Numbered from the stretch's first letter, positions 18,552-29,622 are shown. The stretch: DNA of 36,758 nucleotides from Mycobacterium sp. (GCA_025966225.1 JAOPVI010000322.1:1-36758), one strand, 5' to 3'. Made by a program: numbers and translations. The notes: a model not told the origin generated them from the letters alone.

Positions 18552-19499
18552 TCAGCCGCGGCGCTGTCGCGCGATCTCGGCCAGCACCACACCCGCGGCC
18601 ACCGACGCGTTGAGCGACTCGGTCGGCCCCGCCATCGGGATCGACACGATCGCATCGCAGTGCTCGCGCACCAGCCGGGACAACCCCTTGCCCTCGGAGC
18701 CGACCACGACGACCGTCGGCCCGCTGGCATCCAGCTCGTCGAGTTCGGTATTCCCGTTCGCATCCAGACCGACGATCTGGAGCCCGGCGTCGGACCAACT
18801 CTTCAGCGTCCGATTGAGGTTGGTCGCGCGCGCGACGCGAAGCCGGGCCGCAGCGCCCGCGCTGGTGCGCCAGGCCACCGCGGTGACCGAGGCCGAGCGG
18901 CGCTGCGGGATCAACACCCCGTGTCCCCCGAAGGCCGAGACCGACCGCACGATGGCGCCGAGGTTGCGGGGATCGCTGATGTTGTCCAGCGCCACCAACA
19001 GCGCGGGCTGTACGTCGGACGTCGCGGACTTCAGCATGTCGTCGGGGTGGGCGTAGTCGTACGGGGGCACCTGCAGCGCGATGCCCTGGTGCAGCCCGTT
19101 GGTGCTCATGCGGTCGAGGTCCGACCGGGGCACCTCGAGGATGACGATGCCGGAATCTGCTGCCCGCGTGACTGATTCGGTCAGCCGCTCATCGGTCTCG
19201 GTGCCCAGTGCGACGTACAGCGCGGTGGCGGGGACGCCGGCGCGCAGGCACTCCACGACGGGGTTGCGGCCGAGTACCAGCTCGACGTCGTCGGTCTTGC
19301 GGCGAGCCCGCTGCTGCTTCGAGGCCTTGGCGGCCTGCGCGGCGCGCTTGGCCGCCGGATGGTGTGGGCGCTGGACGGCGGCTGGGGTGGCACCCTTGCC
19401 TTCGAGCCCCCGCCTGCGCACCCCGCCGGAACCGACGGTGGGGCCCTTCTTGCTGCCCGTCTTGCGTACGGCACCGCGCCGCTGTGAGTTTCCGGCCAT
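18552..19499 (-). CDS. rlmB: SpoU/TrmH-family 23S rRNA 2'-O-methyltransferase (RlmB-like)
   Basis: This 315-residue protein has a long basic N-terminal tail (1-70, rich in Lys, Arg and Ala), an RNA substrate-binding domain starting [15 protein letters not shown], and the knotted SPOUT catalytic domain with motif 1 [14 protein letters not shown], motif 2 [12 protein letters not shown] and motif 3 [20 protein letters not shown]. Such enzymes 2'-O-methylate a guanosine in rRNA using S-adenosylmethionine. It starts 18 bases after cysS on the same strand, an arrangement conserved in mycobacteria (Rv3579c-cysS1). The target nucleotide is inferred from the family. Confidence 0.9.
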   Translation of the reverse strand: MAGNSQRRGAVRKTGSKKGPTVGSGGVRRRGLEGKGATPAAVQRPHHPAAKRAAQAAKASKQQRARRKTDDVELVLGRNPVVECLRAGVPATALYVALGTETDERLTESVTRAADSGIVILEVPRSDLDRMSTNGLHQGIALQVPPYDYAHPDDMLKSATSDVQPALLVALDNISDPRNLGAIVRSVSAFGGHGVLIPQRRSASVTAVAWRTSAGAAARLRVARATNLNRTLKSWSDAGLQIVGLDANGNTELDELDASGPTVVVVGSEGKGLSRLVREHCDAIVSIPMAGPTESLNASVAAGVVLAEIARQRRG

Positions 19500-19517
19500 C
19501 TACGTTTCTCGCCCCAT

Positions 19518-20930
19518 CTACTTGCTGCCACCATCGAGCAAGGTCCACTGCTGGCCGTCGGCAGTGTCGGTGACTTCGATGCCCGCGGCCTTCAGTCGGT
19601 CGCGAATCTCGTCCGCTTGTGCATAGTTTCGCTGTTCGCGCGCTTCCTGTCGATGCGCGAGCGCCCACTGGACCAGTTCGTCGACTGCGTTCAACGCCGC
19701 CAAGGTCTCGTCGCGCGACTCCCAGCGCTCGTCGAGCGGGTCGCACCCGAGTATGCCCATCATCGCGCGGATGGACTGGGCGTGCGCCATCGCGGCCTCG
19801 TGATCGCCTGCATCCAGCGCCCGATTGCCCTCGGCTCGCGCCGCGTGCACCTCGGCGAGCGCGACGGGCACGGCGAGGTCGTCGTCGAGCGCCGCCCCGA
19901 ACTTGGGCGTCCACGTTCCTGGCACGACGGTGCCGACCCGGCTGCGCACCCGGTGCAGAAAGTCCTCGATGCCCGTGTACGCCTTCGCGGCGTCGTGGAG
20001 TGCCGTCTCGGAGAACTCCAGCATCGAGCGGTAGTGGGCACTGCCGAGGTAGTAGCGCAACTCGGCGGCCCGCACCCGCTGCAGCACCGCGGGTATCGCC
20101 AGCACGTTGCCGAGCGACTTGCTCATCTTCTCGCCGCCCATGGTGACCCAGCCGTTGTGCATCCAGTACCGGGCGAAGCCGTCCCCCACCGCGCAGGCCT
20201 GAGCGATCTCGTTCTCGTGGTGTGGGAACACCAGGTCCATGCCGCCGGCGTGTATGTCGAACTCGGGGCCAAGGTAGGTCTCGCACATCGCGACGCACTC
20301 GGTGTGCCAGCCGGGGCGGCCCCTGCCCCACGGGGTCGGCCACGACGGCTCGCCGGGCTTGGCGCCCTTCCACAGCGTGAAGTCGCGCTCGTCGCGCTTG
20401 CCCTTGGCCACGCCCTCGCCCTGATGGACGTCGTCGACGCGGTGGCCGGACAGTTGGCCGTACCGCTGGTAGCTGAGCACGTCGAAATAGACGTCTCCGC
20501 CGCTGGCATACGCATGCCCCGCCGCGATCAGCCGTTCGATGAGCTCGACCATCTGGGTGATGTGTCCGGTCGCGCGCGGTTCGGCCGACGGTGGCAGCAC
20601 TCCCAGCGCGTCGTACGCCTGGCTGAAGGCCCGCTCGAACGTCGCGGCCCACTCCCACCACGGGCGGCCCGCATCGGCGGCCTTGATCAGGATCTTGTCG
20701 TCGATGTCGGTGACGTTGCGGACGAAGGCCACGTCGAAGCCCTTGGCCATCAGCCAACGCCGAAGCACGTCGAACGCGACGCCGCTGCGCACGTGTCCGA
20801 TGTGGGGCAGCCCCTGGACGGTCGCGCCACACAGGTAGATCGAGGCGTGCCCTTCGCGCAACGGTACGAACTCGCGCACGGCACCAGTCATGGTGTCGTG
20901 AAGGCGCAGTCCACCGCCGGTGTCGGTCAC
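19518..20930 (-). CDS. cysS: CysS, cysteinyl-tRNA synthetase
   Basis: This 470-residue class I aminoacyl-tRNA synthetase has zinc-site Cys34 in YLCGATVQG, the HIGH motif (PHIGHVRSG, 43-46), the zinc-binding GWHTECVAM and HHENE segments, and KMSKS (268-272). It charges tRNA-Cys with cysteine in the cytoplasm. Length and motifs are normal. It lies 30 bases downstream of ispF and upstream of the rRNA methylase, forming the minus-strand carD-ispF-cysS-rlmB transcription unit. Confidence 0.96.
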   Translation of the reverse strand: MTDTGGGLRLHDTMTGAVREFVPLREGHASIYLCGATVQGLPHIGHVRSGVAFDVLRRWLMAKGFDVAFVRNVTDIDDKILIKAADAGRPWWEWAATFERAFSQAYDALGVLPPSAEPRATGHITQMVELIERLIAAGHAYASGGDVYFDVLSYQRYGQLSGHRVDDVHQGEGVAKGKRDERDFTLWKGAKPGEPSWPTPWGRGRPGWHTECVAMCETYLGPEFDIHAGGMDLVFPHHENEIAQACAVGDGFARYWMHNGWVTMGGEKMSKSLGNVLAIPAVLQRVRAAELRYYLGSAHYRSMLEFSETALHDAAKAYTGIEDFLHRVRSRVGTVVPGTWTPKFGAALDDDLAVPVALAEVHAARAEGNRALDAGDHEAAMAHAQSIRAMMGILGCDPLDERWESRDETLAALNAVDELVQWALAHRQEAREQRNYAQADEIRDRLKAAGIEVTDTADGQQWTLLDGGSK

Positions 20931-20960
20931 GACGGGCCAGCTTACCGGCCTGGTAGACGC

Positions 20961-21431
20961 CTAGTCGCCAACACCGACCACTAAGGCCGTCGCGATCGCA
21001 GCCAGGCCCTCACCGCGGCCGGTGAGGCCCAGTCCGTCGGTGGTGGTCGCCGAGACCGATACCGGGGCATCGAGTAACTCGGAAAGCACCTGCTGGGCCT
21101 CGATCCGGCGGGGACCGACCTTTGGTCGATTTCCGATCACCTGTACCGCCGCGTTTCCCACTTGATAACCCTCGGCAAGGAGCAGTGCGCGCACGTGGCG
21201 GAGCATGTCGGCACCGCCGACCCCGCGCCACTGCGGCTGATCGGTACCGAATACGGCTCCGAGATCGCCGAGCCCGGCCGCGCTGAGCAGCGCATCACAC
21301 AACGCATGAGCAGCGACGTCACCATCGGAATGACCGGCGCAGCCGTCAGCGTCAGCAAACAAAAGACCCAGCAACCAGCACGGCCGCCCAGCCTCGATGG
21401 GATGTACGTCGGTGCCAAGCCCGATACGCAC
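20961..21431 (-). CDS. ispF: IspF, 2-C-methyl-D-erythritol 2,4-cyclodiphosphate synthase
   Basis: This 156-residue enzyme of the non-mevalonate isoprenoid pathway releases CMP to form MEcPP. Metal ligands are Asp8 and His10 in [10 protein letters not shown] and His42 in [11 protein letters not shown]; the C-terminal [17 protein letters not shown] is the CDP-binding region. The start GTG has AGGGA upstream and gives the usual length. Its normal mycobacterial partner ispD, which catalyses an earlier step, is not next to it: carD ends only 31 bases upstream. The operon order is carD-ispF-cysS. Confidence 0.95.
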   Translation of the reverse strand: MRIGLGTDVHPIEAGRPCWLLGLLFADADGCAGHSDGDVAAHALCDALLSAAGLGDLGAVFGTDQPQWRGVGGADMLRHVRALLLAEGYQVGNAAVQVIGNRPKVGPRRIEAQQVLSELLDAPVSVSATTTDGLGLTGRGEGLAAIATALVVGVGD

Positions 21432-21462
21432 GTACGAAGTCCCTATCGAAACCCTAGAACCG

Positions 21463-22305
<843 letters not shown>

Positions 22306-22896
22306 GTGAACCGCATTAGAACGCGCACTTCTGCCATGACCGCGGGCCTGGCCGCTGGCGGGCTGGCCGTCGTGGTGACGCTGGCCGGCTGCAGCGCAGG
22401 GCAGGTCGCCCAGACCTCCATGCAGCAGCCTGCCGTCAACGGCACCGGCGCCACGGTCGGCAACATCGACCTCCGTAACGTCCATCTGCGGACGTTGCAG
22501 ACATCCGCGTACGTACAGCCCGGCGCCGACGTCGAACTGCTGTTCGTCGCCGCCAACGGCTCCGAAGCGGACGGCGACCGGCTGGTCTCCATCACGTCGG
22601 ACGTCGGCACCGTGTCAGTGGTCGGTGACACCAAGGTTCCACCCGGCGGCACGCTGGTGGTCGGCACGCCCGACCTTCAGCCCAGCCCCCTCGACGCCGC
22701 CGAGCCCGCCGCCACCGCCGAGGCCGCGGTCGCGCTGACGAAGCCGATCACCAACGGCCTGACCTACGGATTCACCTTCAAGTTCGAGAAGGCGGGCGAG
22801 AAGACGGTCGAGGTGCCCATCGCGGCAGGTGAGGCGCCGCGCCGCGCGGACAACGCCGTGAACGACGGTGTCAGCGAGCAACAAGGCCCCCACTAG
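22306..22896 (+). CDS. lpqE: LpqE, lipoprotein of unknown function
   Basis: This 196-residue protein has a type II signal peptide ending in LAGC, with Cys29 as the lipidated residue. The mature domain (NIDLRNVHLRTLQTSAYVQPG onward, divided at about residues 58-78) resembles copper-chaperone-like or immunoglobulin-like beta domains by its alternating hydrophobic pattern, but I would not assign a function. AGGAGG seven bases before GTG 22306 makes the start certain. It is followed by radA and disA on the same strand. The name rests on synteny with M. tuberculosis Rv3584. Confidence 0.85.
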   Translation: MNRIRTRTSAMTAGLAAGGLAVVVTLAGCSAGQVAQTSMQQPAVNGTGATVGNIDLRNVHLRTLQTSAYVQPGADVELLFVAANGSEADGDRLVSITSDVGTVSVVGDTKVPPGGTLVVGTPDLQPSPLDAAEPAATAEAAVALTKPITNGLTYGFTFKFEKAGEKTVEVPIAAGEAPRRADNAVNDGVSEQQGPH

Positions 22897-22941
22897 CGCG
22901 TCGCCCCCAGTTCTGTCGGTCGCGACGGCTAACGTCGATTC

Positions 22942-24339
22942 GTGGCTAGGGCAGGGGCGAAGGTGCGCGCGCAGTACCGCTGTTCGGAGTGCCATCACGT
23001 CACCGCCAAATGGGTGGGTCGCTGCCCCGACTGCGGCACCTGGGGCACCGTCAACGAGGTAGCAACGGTCAGCGCGCTCGGAGGCTCGAGCGGCGCCCGA
23101 TCCGTCGTACCGACCTCCCCTGCCGTCCCCATCACGTCCATCGACCCTGGCGCAACGCGCCACTTCCACACCGGCATCAGCGAACTCGATCGCGTGCTCG
23201 GCGGGGGCCTGGTGCCTGGCTCGGTGACGCTCTTGGCGGGTGATCCCGGAGTCGGCAAGTCGACGCTGTTGCTGGAGGTGGTCCATCGCTGGGCAAGTGC
23301 CGGGCGGCGGGCGCTGTACCTGTCAGGTGAGGAGTCCGCCGGTCAGATCCGGCTGCGGGCCGAACGCACGGGCTGCACCCACGACGAGGTCTTCCTGGCC
23401 GCAGAGTCGGATCTTCAGACCGCGCTCGGACACATCGAGGCCGTCCGACCGTCGCTGGTAGTCGTCGATTCAGTGCAGACCATGTCGACCACCGAGGTCG
23501 ACGGCGTCACCGGCGGGGTCACACAGGTCCGGGCCGTCACCACGGCGCTGACCTCGTACGCCAAGGCCGCAGGGTCTGACGGCGTCGCGATGATCCTCGT
23601 CGGCCACGTCACCAAAGACGGGGCCATCGCCGGGCCGCGCTCGCTCGAGCACCTCGTCGACGTCGTATTGCACTTCGAGGGTGACCGGGCCTCCGCGCTA
23701 CGGATGGTGCGCGGCGTCAAGAACCGCTTCGGTGCGGCCGACGAGGTTGGCTGTTTCCTTTTGCACGACAACGGAATCGAGTGCGTGGCCGACCCGTCGG
23801 GACTGTTCCGCGACCAGCGCCCCGCCCCGGTTCCCGGCACCGCCGTGACGGTGACACTGGACGGCAAGCGCCCGCTGATCGGCGAGGTACAGGCGCTCGT
23901 CGCAGATTCGTCGGCGACCAACCCGCGCCGCGCCACCAGCGGCATCGACTCCTCGCGCGCCGCAATGATCCTTGCCGTGCTGGAGAAACGGGCCAAGCTC
24001 CCGCTGGGCAAGTGCGACGTGTACCTCTCCACCGTCGGCGGCATGCGGTTCAACGATCCGTCGACGGACCTGGCCGTAGCCGCCGCGATCGCGTCGGCGG
24101 CCGCAGACGTCCCCATGCCCGCCAACGCCGTGTTCATCGGCGAGGTGGGCCTAGCCGGTGACATCCGCAGGGTCACGGGCACGGACCGCAGGTTGGCCGA
24201 GGCCGCCAGGCTGGGCTTCAAGTCCGCCATGGTGCCGCCTGGCGTCAAGCACGCGCCGCCGGGCCTGCGGGTCAGCACCATCGAGGACATCGGCAGGTTG
24301 TTGCACGGGGTGCAACGAATCGCCGACAATGGCGGCTGA
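22942..24339 (+). CDS. radA: RadA, DNA repair/recombination ATPase
   Basis: This 465-residue protein has a zinc finger with Cys14, Cys17, Cys28 and Cys31 (CSEC...CPDC), a RecA-like core with Walker [10 protein letters not shown] (100-108), the RadA-specific KNRFG motif (260-264), and a C-terminal Lon protease-like domain ending near [13 protein letters not shown]. RadA processes recombination intermediates by branch migration. The GTG at 22942 places the zinc finger at the usual distance from the N-terminus. disA follows 13 bases later; RadA is known to interact with DisA and restrain its activity in related bacteria, so the gene pair is functionally meaningful. Confidence 0.96.
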   Translation: MARAGAKVRAQYRCSECHHVTAKWVGRCPDCGTWGTVNEVATVSALGGSSGARSVVPTSPAVPITSIDPGATRHFHTGISELDRVLGGGLVPGSVTLLAGDPGVGKSTLLLEVVHRWASAGRRALYLSGEESAGQIRLRAERTGCTHDEVFLAAESDLQTALGHIEAVRPSLVVVDSVQTMSTTEVDGVTGGVTQVRAVTTALTSYAKAAGSDGVAMILVGHVTKDGAIAGPRSLEHLVDVVLHFEGDRASALRMVRGVKNRFGAADEVGCFLLHDNGIECVADPSGLFRDQRPAPVPGTAVTVTLDGKRPLIGEVQALVADSSATNPRRATSGIDSSRAAMILAVLEKRAKLPLGKCDVYLSTVGGMRFNDPSTDLAVAAAIASAAADVPMPANAVFIGEVGLAGDIRRVTGTDRRLAEAARLGFKSAMVPPGVKHAPPGLRVSTIEDIGRLLHGVQRIADNGG

Positions 24340-24352
24340 CCGAGGAGGCGTC

Positions 24353-25474
24353 ATGGCCGTGAAGGCGAGCAGCAGGACCGCACGCGGCACCGTGGTGCAG
24401 TTGGCCCGCCCGACGCTGCGGGAGACCCTGGGCCGGCTGGCCCCAGGAACGGCCCTTCGCGACGGCCTGGAGCGCATCCTGCGGGGCCGTACGGGCGCGC
24501 TGATCGTGCTCGGCTACGACGACAGCGTCGACGCCATCTGCGACGGTGGGTTCACGCTCGACGTGCGCTACGCCCCGACGCGGCTGCGCGAGTTGTCGAA
24601 GATGGACGGGGCGGTCGTGTTGTCGAGCGACGGCACCCGCATCGTGCGCGCGAACGTGCAGTTGGTGCCCGACCCGTCGATCCCCACCGAAGAATCCGGG
24701 ACCAGGCACCGGTCGGCGGAACGCACTGCCGTGCAGACCGGGTATCCGGTGATCTCGGTGAGCCACTCGATGAGCATCGTGACGGTCTACGTGGCTGGCG
24801 AACGGCACGTCGTCCCCGACTCCGCCACCATCCTGTCGCGGGCCAACCAGACCATCGCCACCCTCGAGCGCTACAAGACGCGGTTGGACGAGGTCAACAG
24901 GCAGCTGTCCACGGCCGAGATCGAGGACTTCGTGACGCTGCGGGACGTGATGACGGTCGTACAACGGCTGGAGATGGTCCGTCGGATCAGCCTCGAGATC
25001 GACGCGGACGTGGTCGAACTCGGCACTGCGGGGCGACAGCTCAAACTGCAGCTCGAGGAACTCCTCGGTGACAACGACACCGCACGCGAACTGATCGTCC
25101 GCGACTATCACGCCAACCCCGACCCGCCCACCACGACGCAGGTGACGTCGACGCTGGATGACCTCGACGGGCTCAACGACAACGAGTTACTCGACTTCAC
25201 CACGCTGGCAAGGGTTTTCGGCTATCCCACCACTTTGGAGGCTCAGGATTCGGCGATGAGCTCACGCGGCTACCGGGCCATGGCGGGCATTCCGCGTCTG
25301 CAGTTCGCACACGTCGACCTGTTGGTGCACGCGTTCGGCTCGCTACAAGGGGTGCTCGCCGTCAGCGCGAGCGACCTTCAGTCTGTGGACGGCATCGGAT
25401 CGATGTGGGCGCGTCACATCCGCGAAGGACTGTCGCAGTTGGCCGAGTCGACCATCGCAGACCAGCTGGCCTGA
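24353..25474 (+). CDS. disA: DisA, diadenylate cyclase and DNA-integrity sensor
   Basis: This 373-residue protein makes cyclic di-AMP from two ATP. The DAC domain contains DGA (85-87, in KMDGAVVL) and RHR (118-120, in [12 protein letters not shown]), the two catalytic motifs. A helical spine and a C-terminal helix-hairpin-helix DNA-binding domain ([19 protein letters not shown], near 344-362) follow. GAGGAGG before ATG 24353 sets the start. It ends one base before the convergent membrane-protein gene. Compared with M. tuberculosis the N-terminus is about ten residues longer. Confidence 0.96.
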   Translation: MAVKASSRTARGTVVQLARPTLRETLGRLAPGTALRDGLERILRGRTGALIVLGYDDSVDAICDGGFTLDVRYAPTRLRELSKMDGAVVLSSDGTRIVRANVQLVPDPSIPTEESGTRHRSAERTAVQTGYPVISVSHSMSIVTVYVAGERHVVPDSATILSRANQTIATLERYKTRLDEVNRQLSTAEIEDFVTLRDVMTVVQRLEMVRRISLEIDADVVELGTAGRQLKLQLEELLGDNDTARELIVRDYHANPDPPTTTQVTSTLDDLDGLNDNELLDFTTLARVFGYPTTLEAQDSAMSSRGYRAMAGIPRLQFAHVDLLVHAFGSLQGVLAVSASDLQSVDGIGSMWARHIREGLSQLAESTIADQLA

Positions 25475-25475
25475 G

Positions 25476-26282
25476 TCAGTTGCCCGGACCGGCAGCTCCG
25501 CCTTCGGCGGGCGGCGCGGCGCCGGCGGGCGGCGGTGCATCCCCTGGAAGCGCGGGTGCGGCTTCGGCGAGCGCGAACGGCAACGAGGACGACCGCAGGT
25601 TTCCGAGTTGAACCACCAGGTTGTAGGTGCCTGGCCCGATCGGCTGGCGCGGCAGCGGGCAGTTCGGCGCCGAGCCCATGCCGGTCCACGTCACCTCGGT
25701 GGTCACCTGCTCACCCGGGTTGAACGTCTTGACCAGCGTCTCGTTGGACGGCGCGCAATCCAGGTTGGACCACAACCGCGTGTTGTCGAGCGAGTAGACG
25801 TAGGCCGCCAACACGGCAGCGCCGACGTCGCGCTTGCACGCGACGAGTCCGATGTTGGTGACGACCATCGTGAACTTGGGCTGATCGCCGACGACGTAGT
25901 CGGGCTGGCTGGTGATGCCCTTGACCGCCAACGTGGAGTCCGGGCAGTCGTCACCCTCTTTGAGCACCGGCGGCGGCGTGACCGCGGCGGTCGGCGTCGG
26001 AGTCGGGGGCGGAGCCTGGGGCGCTGGGGGCAGCACCGGCGACTTGACCTCGGGGTTCTCCCCGGGCAGTGGCGTCGGAGGAGCCGCATTCGCGGTGGGC
26101 TTGGCGTCGGTCTTGGTGGTAGGGGTGCTGTTCGAGGCGACCAGGACGGCGATGCCCGCGATGATGGCGATGACGACTACCGCAATGCCCACGGCCAGCA
26201 GCCGACGCCGCCAGTAGATCTGGGTAGGCAGCGGGCCTTGCGGTTCGAGATCTAGCACAAGTTCACGGTAAGGCCAGGTCAT
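25476..26282 (-). CDS. Membrane-anchored proline-rich protein (Rv3587c homologue)
   Basis: This 268-residue protein has a short cytoplasmic N-terminus, one membrane helix (about 28-50, VGIAVVVIAIIAGIAVLVAS), then a low-complexity Pro/Thr/Ala stretch (about 52-115). An extracellular beta domain follows with cysteines in GDDCPDS, ACKRDV, DCAPS and NCPLP, and the C-terminal tail is rich in Ala, Pro and Gly. The function is unknown. The layout suggests an envelope protein whose domain is held away from the membrane by the linker. It converges on disA, and the position matches Rv3587c. The same layout in mycobacterial relatives supports a real gene. Confidence 0.82.
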   Translation of the reverse strand: MTWPYRELVLDLEPQGPLPTQIYWRRRLLAVGIAVVVIAIIAGIAVLVASNSTPTTKTDAKPTANAAPPTPLPGENPEVKSPVLPPAPQAPPPTPTPTAAVTPPPVLKEGDDCPDSTLAVKGITSQPDYVVGDQPKFTMVVTNIGLVACKRDVGAAVLAAYVYSLDNTRLWSNLDCAPSNETLVKTFNPGEQVTTEVTWTGMGSAPNCPLPRQPIGPGTYNLVVQLGNLRSSSLPFALAEAAPALPGDAPPPAGAAPPAEGGAAGPGN

Positions 26283-26317
26283 CGCTAGTCGTCCGACCTC
26301 GCCCGGCGTGTCGCGGG

Positions 26318-26938
26318 TTAGCCTGCGCCGATGTCGCCGATGGACTCACGCAAACAGGCCCGCCCGTCGGCGAGATGGTAGGTCACGCCTGCGATGGCCA
26401 GCGTGCCCGATTCGACGCCTTTGGCGATCGCCGTCGAGCGGTCGACCAGCTGTTGGCCGGTTTCCGTGACGTGCCTGGCCTCGAACTCGTCGACCCTGGT
26501 CAAGCCTTCTTTCCGGCCAAGCAGAATCGACGGGGTGACGCGTTCGACGATGTCGCGCACGTAGCCACCCGGCATCTCGCCGTCGTCGAGCGCCCCCAGC
26601 GTCGCCTTCACCGCCCCGCAGCTGTCGTGTCCCAGCACCACGATCAAGGGCACGTTGAGCACCGTGACCGCGTATTCGATCGAACCGAGCACCGCGGAGT
26701 CGAACACGTGGCCCGCGGTTCGCACCACGAACATGTTGCCAAGGCCCTGGTCGAAGATGATCTCGGCGGCCACCCGACTGTCGGCGCATCCGAAGAGCAC
26801 CGCCGTCGGCGTCTGACCCTGCGCCAGGCGGGCGCGGTCGGCGATGCTCTGGCTCGGATGCTCGGGCATACCAGCGACGAAGCGCTCGTTACCCTCCCTC
26901 AGTGCCTTCCACGCGGATACCGGGTTCGAGTTGGGCAT
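26318..26938 (-). CDS. canB: CanB, beta-class carbonic anhydrase
   Basis: This 206-residue zinc enzyme interconverts CO2 and bicarbonate. The beta-class ligands are present: Cys51, Asp53 and Arg55 in CADSR, and His104 and Cys107 in GHDSCGA. The numbering matches what I recall for the M. tuberculosis enzyme. I chose ATG 26938 (MPNSNPVSAWKALREGNERF); an ATG five codons earlier would overlap the divergent mutY start. The 13-base gap between the canB and mutY starts must hold parts of both promoters or both are leaderless. Confidence 0.94.
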   Translation of the reverse strand: MPNSNPVSAWKALREGNERFVAGMPEHPSQSIADRARLAQGQTPTAVLFGCADSRVAAEIIFDQGLGNMFVVRTAGHVFDSAVLGSIEYAVTVLNVPLIVVLGHDSCGAVKATLGALDDGEMPGGYVRDIVERVTPSILLGRKEGLTRVDEFEARHVTETGQQLVDRSTAIAKGVESGTLAIAGVTYHLADGRACLRESIGDIGAG

Positions 26939-26951
26939 TGGCACATTGTGC

Positions 26952-27863
26952 ATGGAGCGGGACTTGACGGTCGATCCGAGCGAACTGCTGCGCTGGTACG
27001 GAGAGGCGCAGCGCGACCTGCCGTGGCGTCGGCCGGGGGTTTCGGCCTGGCAGATCCTGGTGAGCGAGTTCATGCTGCAGCAGACCCCGGTCGCCAGGGT
27101 CGAACCGAGCTGGCTCGAATGGGTGGCCCGCTGGCCGACGCCGTCCGCCACTGCGGCGGCCAACGCTGCCGACGTGCTGCGCGCGTGGGGCAAGCTCGGT
27201 TACCCACGCCGCGCGAAGCGGTTGCACGAGTGCGCGACGGCGATCGCGAATGAGCACGGCGACGTGGTGCCCGATGACGTCGAGGTGCTGTTGACGCTGC
27301 CCGGGGTCGGGGCATACACCGCGCGCGCCGTCGCGTGCTTCGCGTACCGCCAGCGCGTGCCCGTCGTCGACACCAACGTCCGGCGCGTGGTCGCAAGGGT
27401 GGTGCATGGGCGGGCCGACTCCCCCGCCAGCGTTCGCGACCTCGCCGACGTCGAGGCCCTGCTTCCCAATGATGCTGACGCACCGCGCTTTTCGGTGGCG
27501 CTCATGGAACTGGGCGCGACGGTGTGCACCGCACGGTCGCCGCGCTGCGGCGTGTGCCCGCTGAGCGTGTGTGCGTGGCGCGCCGCCGGCTATCCGCCGG
27601 CGGACACCCCGGCCCGTCGGCCGCAGCGCTATGCGGGCACCGACCGGCAGGTGCGCGGAAAGCTGCTGGATGTGTTGCGCGACAACGCGACCCCCGTTAC
27701 CCGCGCTCAGTTGGACGTGGCATGGCTGTCCGACACCGCGCAACGTGATCGCGCGCTGGACTCATTGTTGACGGACGGGTTGGTGGAGCAGACGGCGGAC
27801 GGCGGGTTTGCGCTGTCAGGTGAAGGTGGCGAAGCCGGGCCTGCGCCAACTCAGGTGAACTAA
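26952..27863 (+). CDS. mutY: MutY, adenine DNA glycosylase
   Basis: This 303-residue enzyme removes adenine mispaired with 8-oxoguanine. The catalytic helix-hairpin-helix segment LTLPGVGAYTARAVACFAY, near residues 114-132, is followed by the catalytic Asp in VVDTNVRR. An iron-sulfur loop has cysteines in CTARSPRCGVCPLSVC with spacing 6-2-4; the classic spacing is 6-2-5. The N-terminal QQTPVARVEP recognition segment is present, and the C-terminal part is short, without a full NUDIX-like domain. ATG 26952 begins the conserved sequence after a few residues. It is divergent from canB. Confidence 0.93.
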   Translation: MERDLTVDPSELLRWYGEAQRDLPWRRPGVSAWQILVSEFMLQQTPVARVEPSWLEWVARWPTPSATAAANAADVLRAWGKLGYPRRAKRLHECATAIANEHGDVVPDDVEVLLTLPGVGAYTARAVACFAYRQRVPVVDTNVRRVVARVVHGRADSPASVRDLADVEALLPNDADAPRFSVALMELGATVCTARSPRCGVCPLSVCAWRAAGYPPADTPARRPQRYAGTDRQVRGKLLDVLRDNATPVTRAQLDVAWLSDTAQRDRALDSLLTDGLVEQTADGGFALSGEGGEAGPAPTQVN

Positions 27864-27872
27864 CCTTTTTCC

Positions 27873-29237
27873 GTGGCTGTAACCGGTTCACGGGCTGCGC
27901 GGACTCGCTACGCATCGCGGGGCGATCTGGACATCGCCTACCAGGTGCTCGGTGACGGTCCGGAGGACGTGATCGTCATGCCGGGACCGTTCATTCCGAT
28001 CGACTCGATCGACTCCGAACCCTCGATGTACCGCTTCTACCGCAGGTTGTCGTCGTTCTGCCGGGTGATCCGCTTCGACCACCGCGGCATGGGAATGTCG
28101 TCTCGCATCGGCGCGGACAAGATCACGCCTGCGTGCTGGGCAGAAGACGTGGTCGCGGTGATGGATGCCGTCGGGTGCGAGCGGGCCACGATCATCGGCT
28201 CGGGATTCACGGCGGTGAGTGCGCTCTTCCTGGCGAGCGACCGCCCGCAGCGGGTGTCCAACCTGATCCTGCTCAACGCGAGTGCGCGAGCGCTTTGGGC
28301 ACCAAACTACCAGGTCGGGGCCGAACGCAGCGGCGCAAGTCCCTTCACGACGGTGGCAATGGAACCCGACGCGGTCGAGCAGGGCTTCGACGTGCTCGAC
28401 CTCATCGCACCGTCGGTCTCCCACGACGACGCGTTCCGCGCCTGGTGGGACGCGGCGGGAAACCGGGCTGCCTCTCCGAGCATGGCGCGCAGGTCGAACC
28501 AGGCGCTCGTCGACGCCGATCTGCGGGACAAACTTCCGTACATCACGTCGAGGACCCTGATCATTCACCGAGCGGATTCCCAGTTCGTCGCGGTCGGCCA
28601 CGGCCGGTACCTCGCCGAGCACATCGCGTGCGCCCACTACGTCGAGGTGCCCGGCGCGGACACCCTGTACTGGGTCGGCGACACCGCGCCCATCCTCAGC
28701 GAAATCGAGGAGTTCATCACGGGGAAGCGGGGCGGTTCCGATCCCGAGCGAGTGCTCACGACGATCGTGTTCACCGACATCGTCGGTTCTACGCGACGAG
28801 CCGCGGCGCTTGGTGACGACCGCTGGCGCGATCTGCTCGACAGCCATGACACGGCGGTGCGCCGACAGCTCGAGCGGTTCCGCGGACGCGAAGTCAACAC
28901 GGCCGGTGACGGTTTCGTTGCGACGTTCACCAGCCCCAGCGGAGCCATCGACTGCGCGGAAGCGATCGTCGACGCGGTCCGGGGGCTCGGCATCGAAGTG
29001 CGGGCAGGCATTCACGCCGGCGAAGTCGAGGTGCGAGGCGACGACATCGCGGGCCTTGCCGTGCACATCGCCGCCCGCGTGTCCGCGCTGGCCGGCCCCA
29101 GCGAGGTGCTGGTCTCCTCGACCCTGAACGAGATCGTCACCGGGTCGCGCCGGGTCTTCGTCGAGCGGGGCGATTACGAACTCAAGGGCGTCCCCGGCTG
29201 GTGGCGGCTTCACTCACTGTCCCGGCGGCCCGGCTAG
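27873..29237 (+). CDS. Alpha/beta-hydrolase / class III nucleotidyl cyclase fusion (Rv1900c-like)
   Basis: This 454-residue protein joins an alpha/beta-hydrolase domain (about 10-283) to a class III cyclase domain (about 293-449), as in M. tuberculosis Rv1900c (LipJ). Metal aspartates are Asp302 (FTDIVGS) and Asp346 (NTAGDGF), and Arg402 is present. The purine-selecting lysine is replaced by Asn342 and the transition-state asparagine by His398 (LAVHIAARV), substitutions I recall from Rv1900c, which still makes cAMP. In the hydrolase part the nucleophile elbow reads IIGSGFTA: aligned with family GxSxGG elbows, the serine position holds Gly111. The hydrolase domain is therefore probably a ligand sensor rather than an enzyme. 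It starts with GTG, nine bases after mutY. Confidence 0.9.
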   Translation: MAVTGSRAARTRYASRGDLDIAYQVLGDGPEDVIVMPGPFIPIDSIDSEPSMYRFYRRLSSFCRVIRFDHRGMGMSSRIGADKITPACWAEDVVAVMDAVGCERATIIGSGFTAVSALFLASDRPQRVSNLILLNASARALWAPNYQVGAERSGASPFTTVAMEPDAVEQGFDVLDLIAPSVSHDDAFRAWWDAAGNRAASPSMARRSNQALVDADLRDKLPYITSRTLIIHRADSQFVAVGHGRYLAEHIACAHYVEVPGADTLYWVGDTAPILSEIEEFITGKRGGSDPERVLTTIVFTDIVGSTRRAAALGDDRWRDLLDSHDTAVRRQLERFRGREVNTAGDGFVATFTSPSGAIDCAEAIVDAVRGLGIEVRAGIHAGEVEVRGDDIAGLAVHIAARVSALAGPSEVLVSSTLNEIVTGSRRVFVERGDYELKGVPGWWRLHSLSRRPG

Positions 29238-29316
29238 CTGCTGTAACCCCTGCCCCTATCTACCGGTGAAGCAATCACCACCCCAACACGCGGGTGGATG
29301 AGCCAAGGGGAAGACA

Positions 29317-29613
29317 ATGAAGAAGTTCGCCATCCGCACAGCAGTTTTCGGCATCATGGCCGCCGCGATCGCCGGGTCAACGGGCATCGCGGCCGCAGCG
29401 CCGACCGGGAGCGCGTCAGCTGCCGACACGGTGCAGTCGTTACAGGACAAGGGATATGCCGTGCAGATCAATGGATCGGTGACCGAGCCATTGGCGCAGT
29501 GCAAGGTCACCGGAGTTCACGGGATGTCCAATACCGACGCGAACGGCCACCAGCTGGTGCCGAATCAGTTCAACACCGCCTTTGTCGACGTCGACTGCCC
29601 GTCGGACAGCTGA
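29317..29613 (+). CDS. Small secreted protein, unknown function
   Basis: This 98-residue protein has a Sec signal (MKKFAIRTAVFGIMAAAIAG, cleavage probably after the AAAA near residue 28). A mature domain of about 70 residues contains a single cysteine pair (QCKV and DCPSDS) likely to form a disulfide. The pattern VQSLQDKGYAVQINGSV...CKVTGVHG is seen in small exported mycobacterial proteins of unknown role. AAGGGG upstream of ATG 29317 supports the start. It converges on the GlxA-type regulator; the 78 bases before it hold only promoter-like sequence. Confidence 0.8.
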   Translation: MKKFAIRTAVFGIMAAAIAGSTGIAAAAPTGSASAADTVQSLQDKGYAVQINGSVTEPLAQCKVTGVHGMSNTDANGHQLVPNQFNTAFVDVDCPSDS

Positions 29614-29622
29614 CCGTTGTCG

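Noticed and set aside
19617-20984. 455-codon open frame on the plus strand opposite cysS
   Set aside because: It lies wholly antisense to a well-conserved synthetase, has no recognisable domain and an Arg/Gly/His/Val-rich composition. It is an artefact of high GC at third codon positions.
27888-29213. 441-codon frame opposite the hydrolase-cyclase
   Set aside because: It is antisense to two recognisable domains, and its composition is typical of GC-rich shadow frames.
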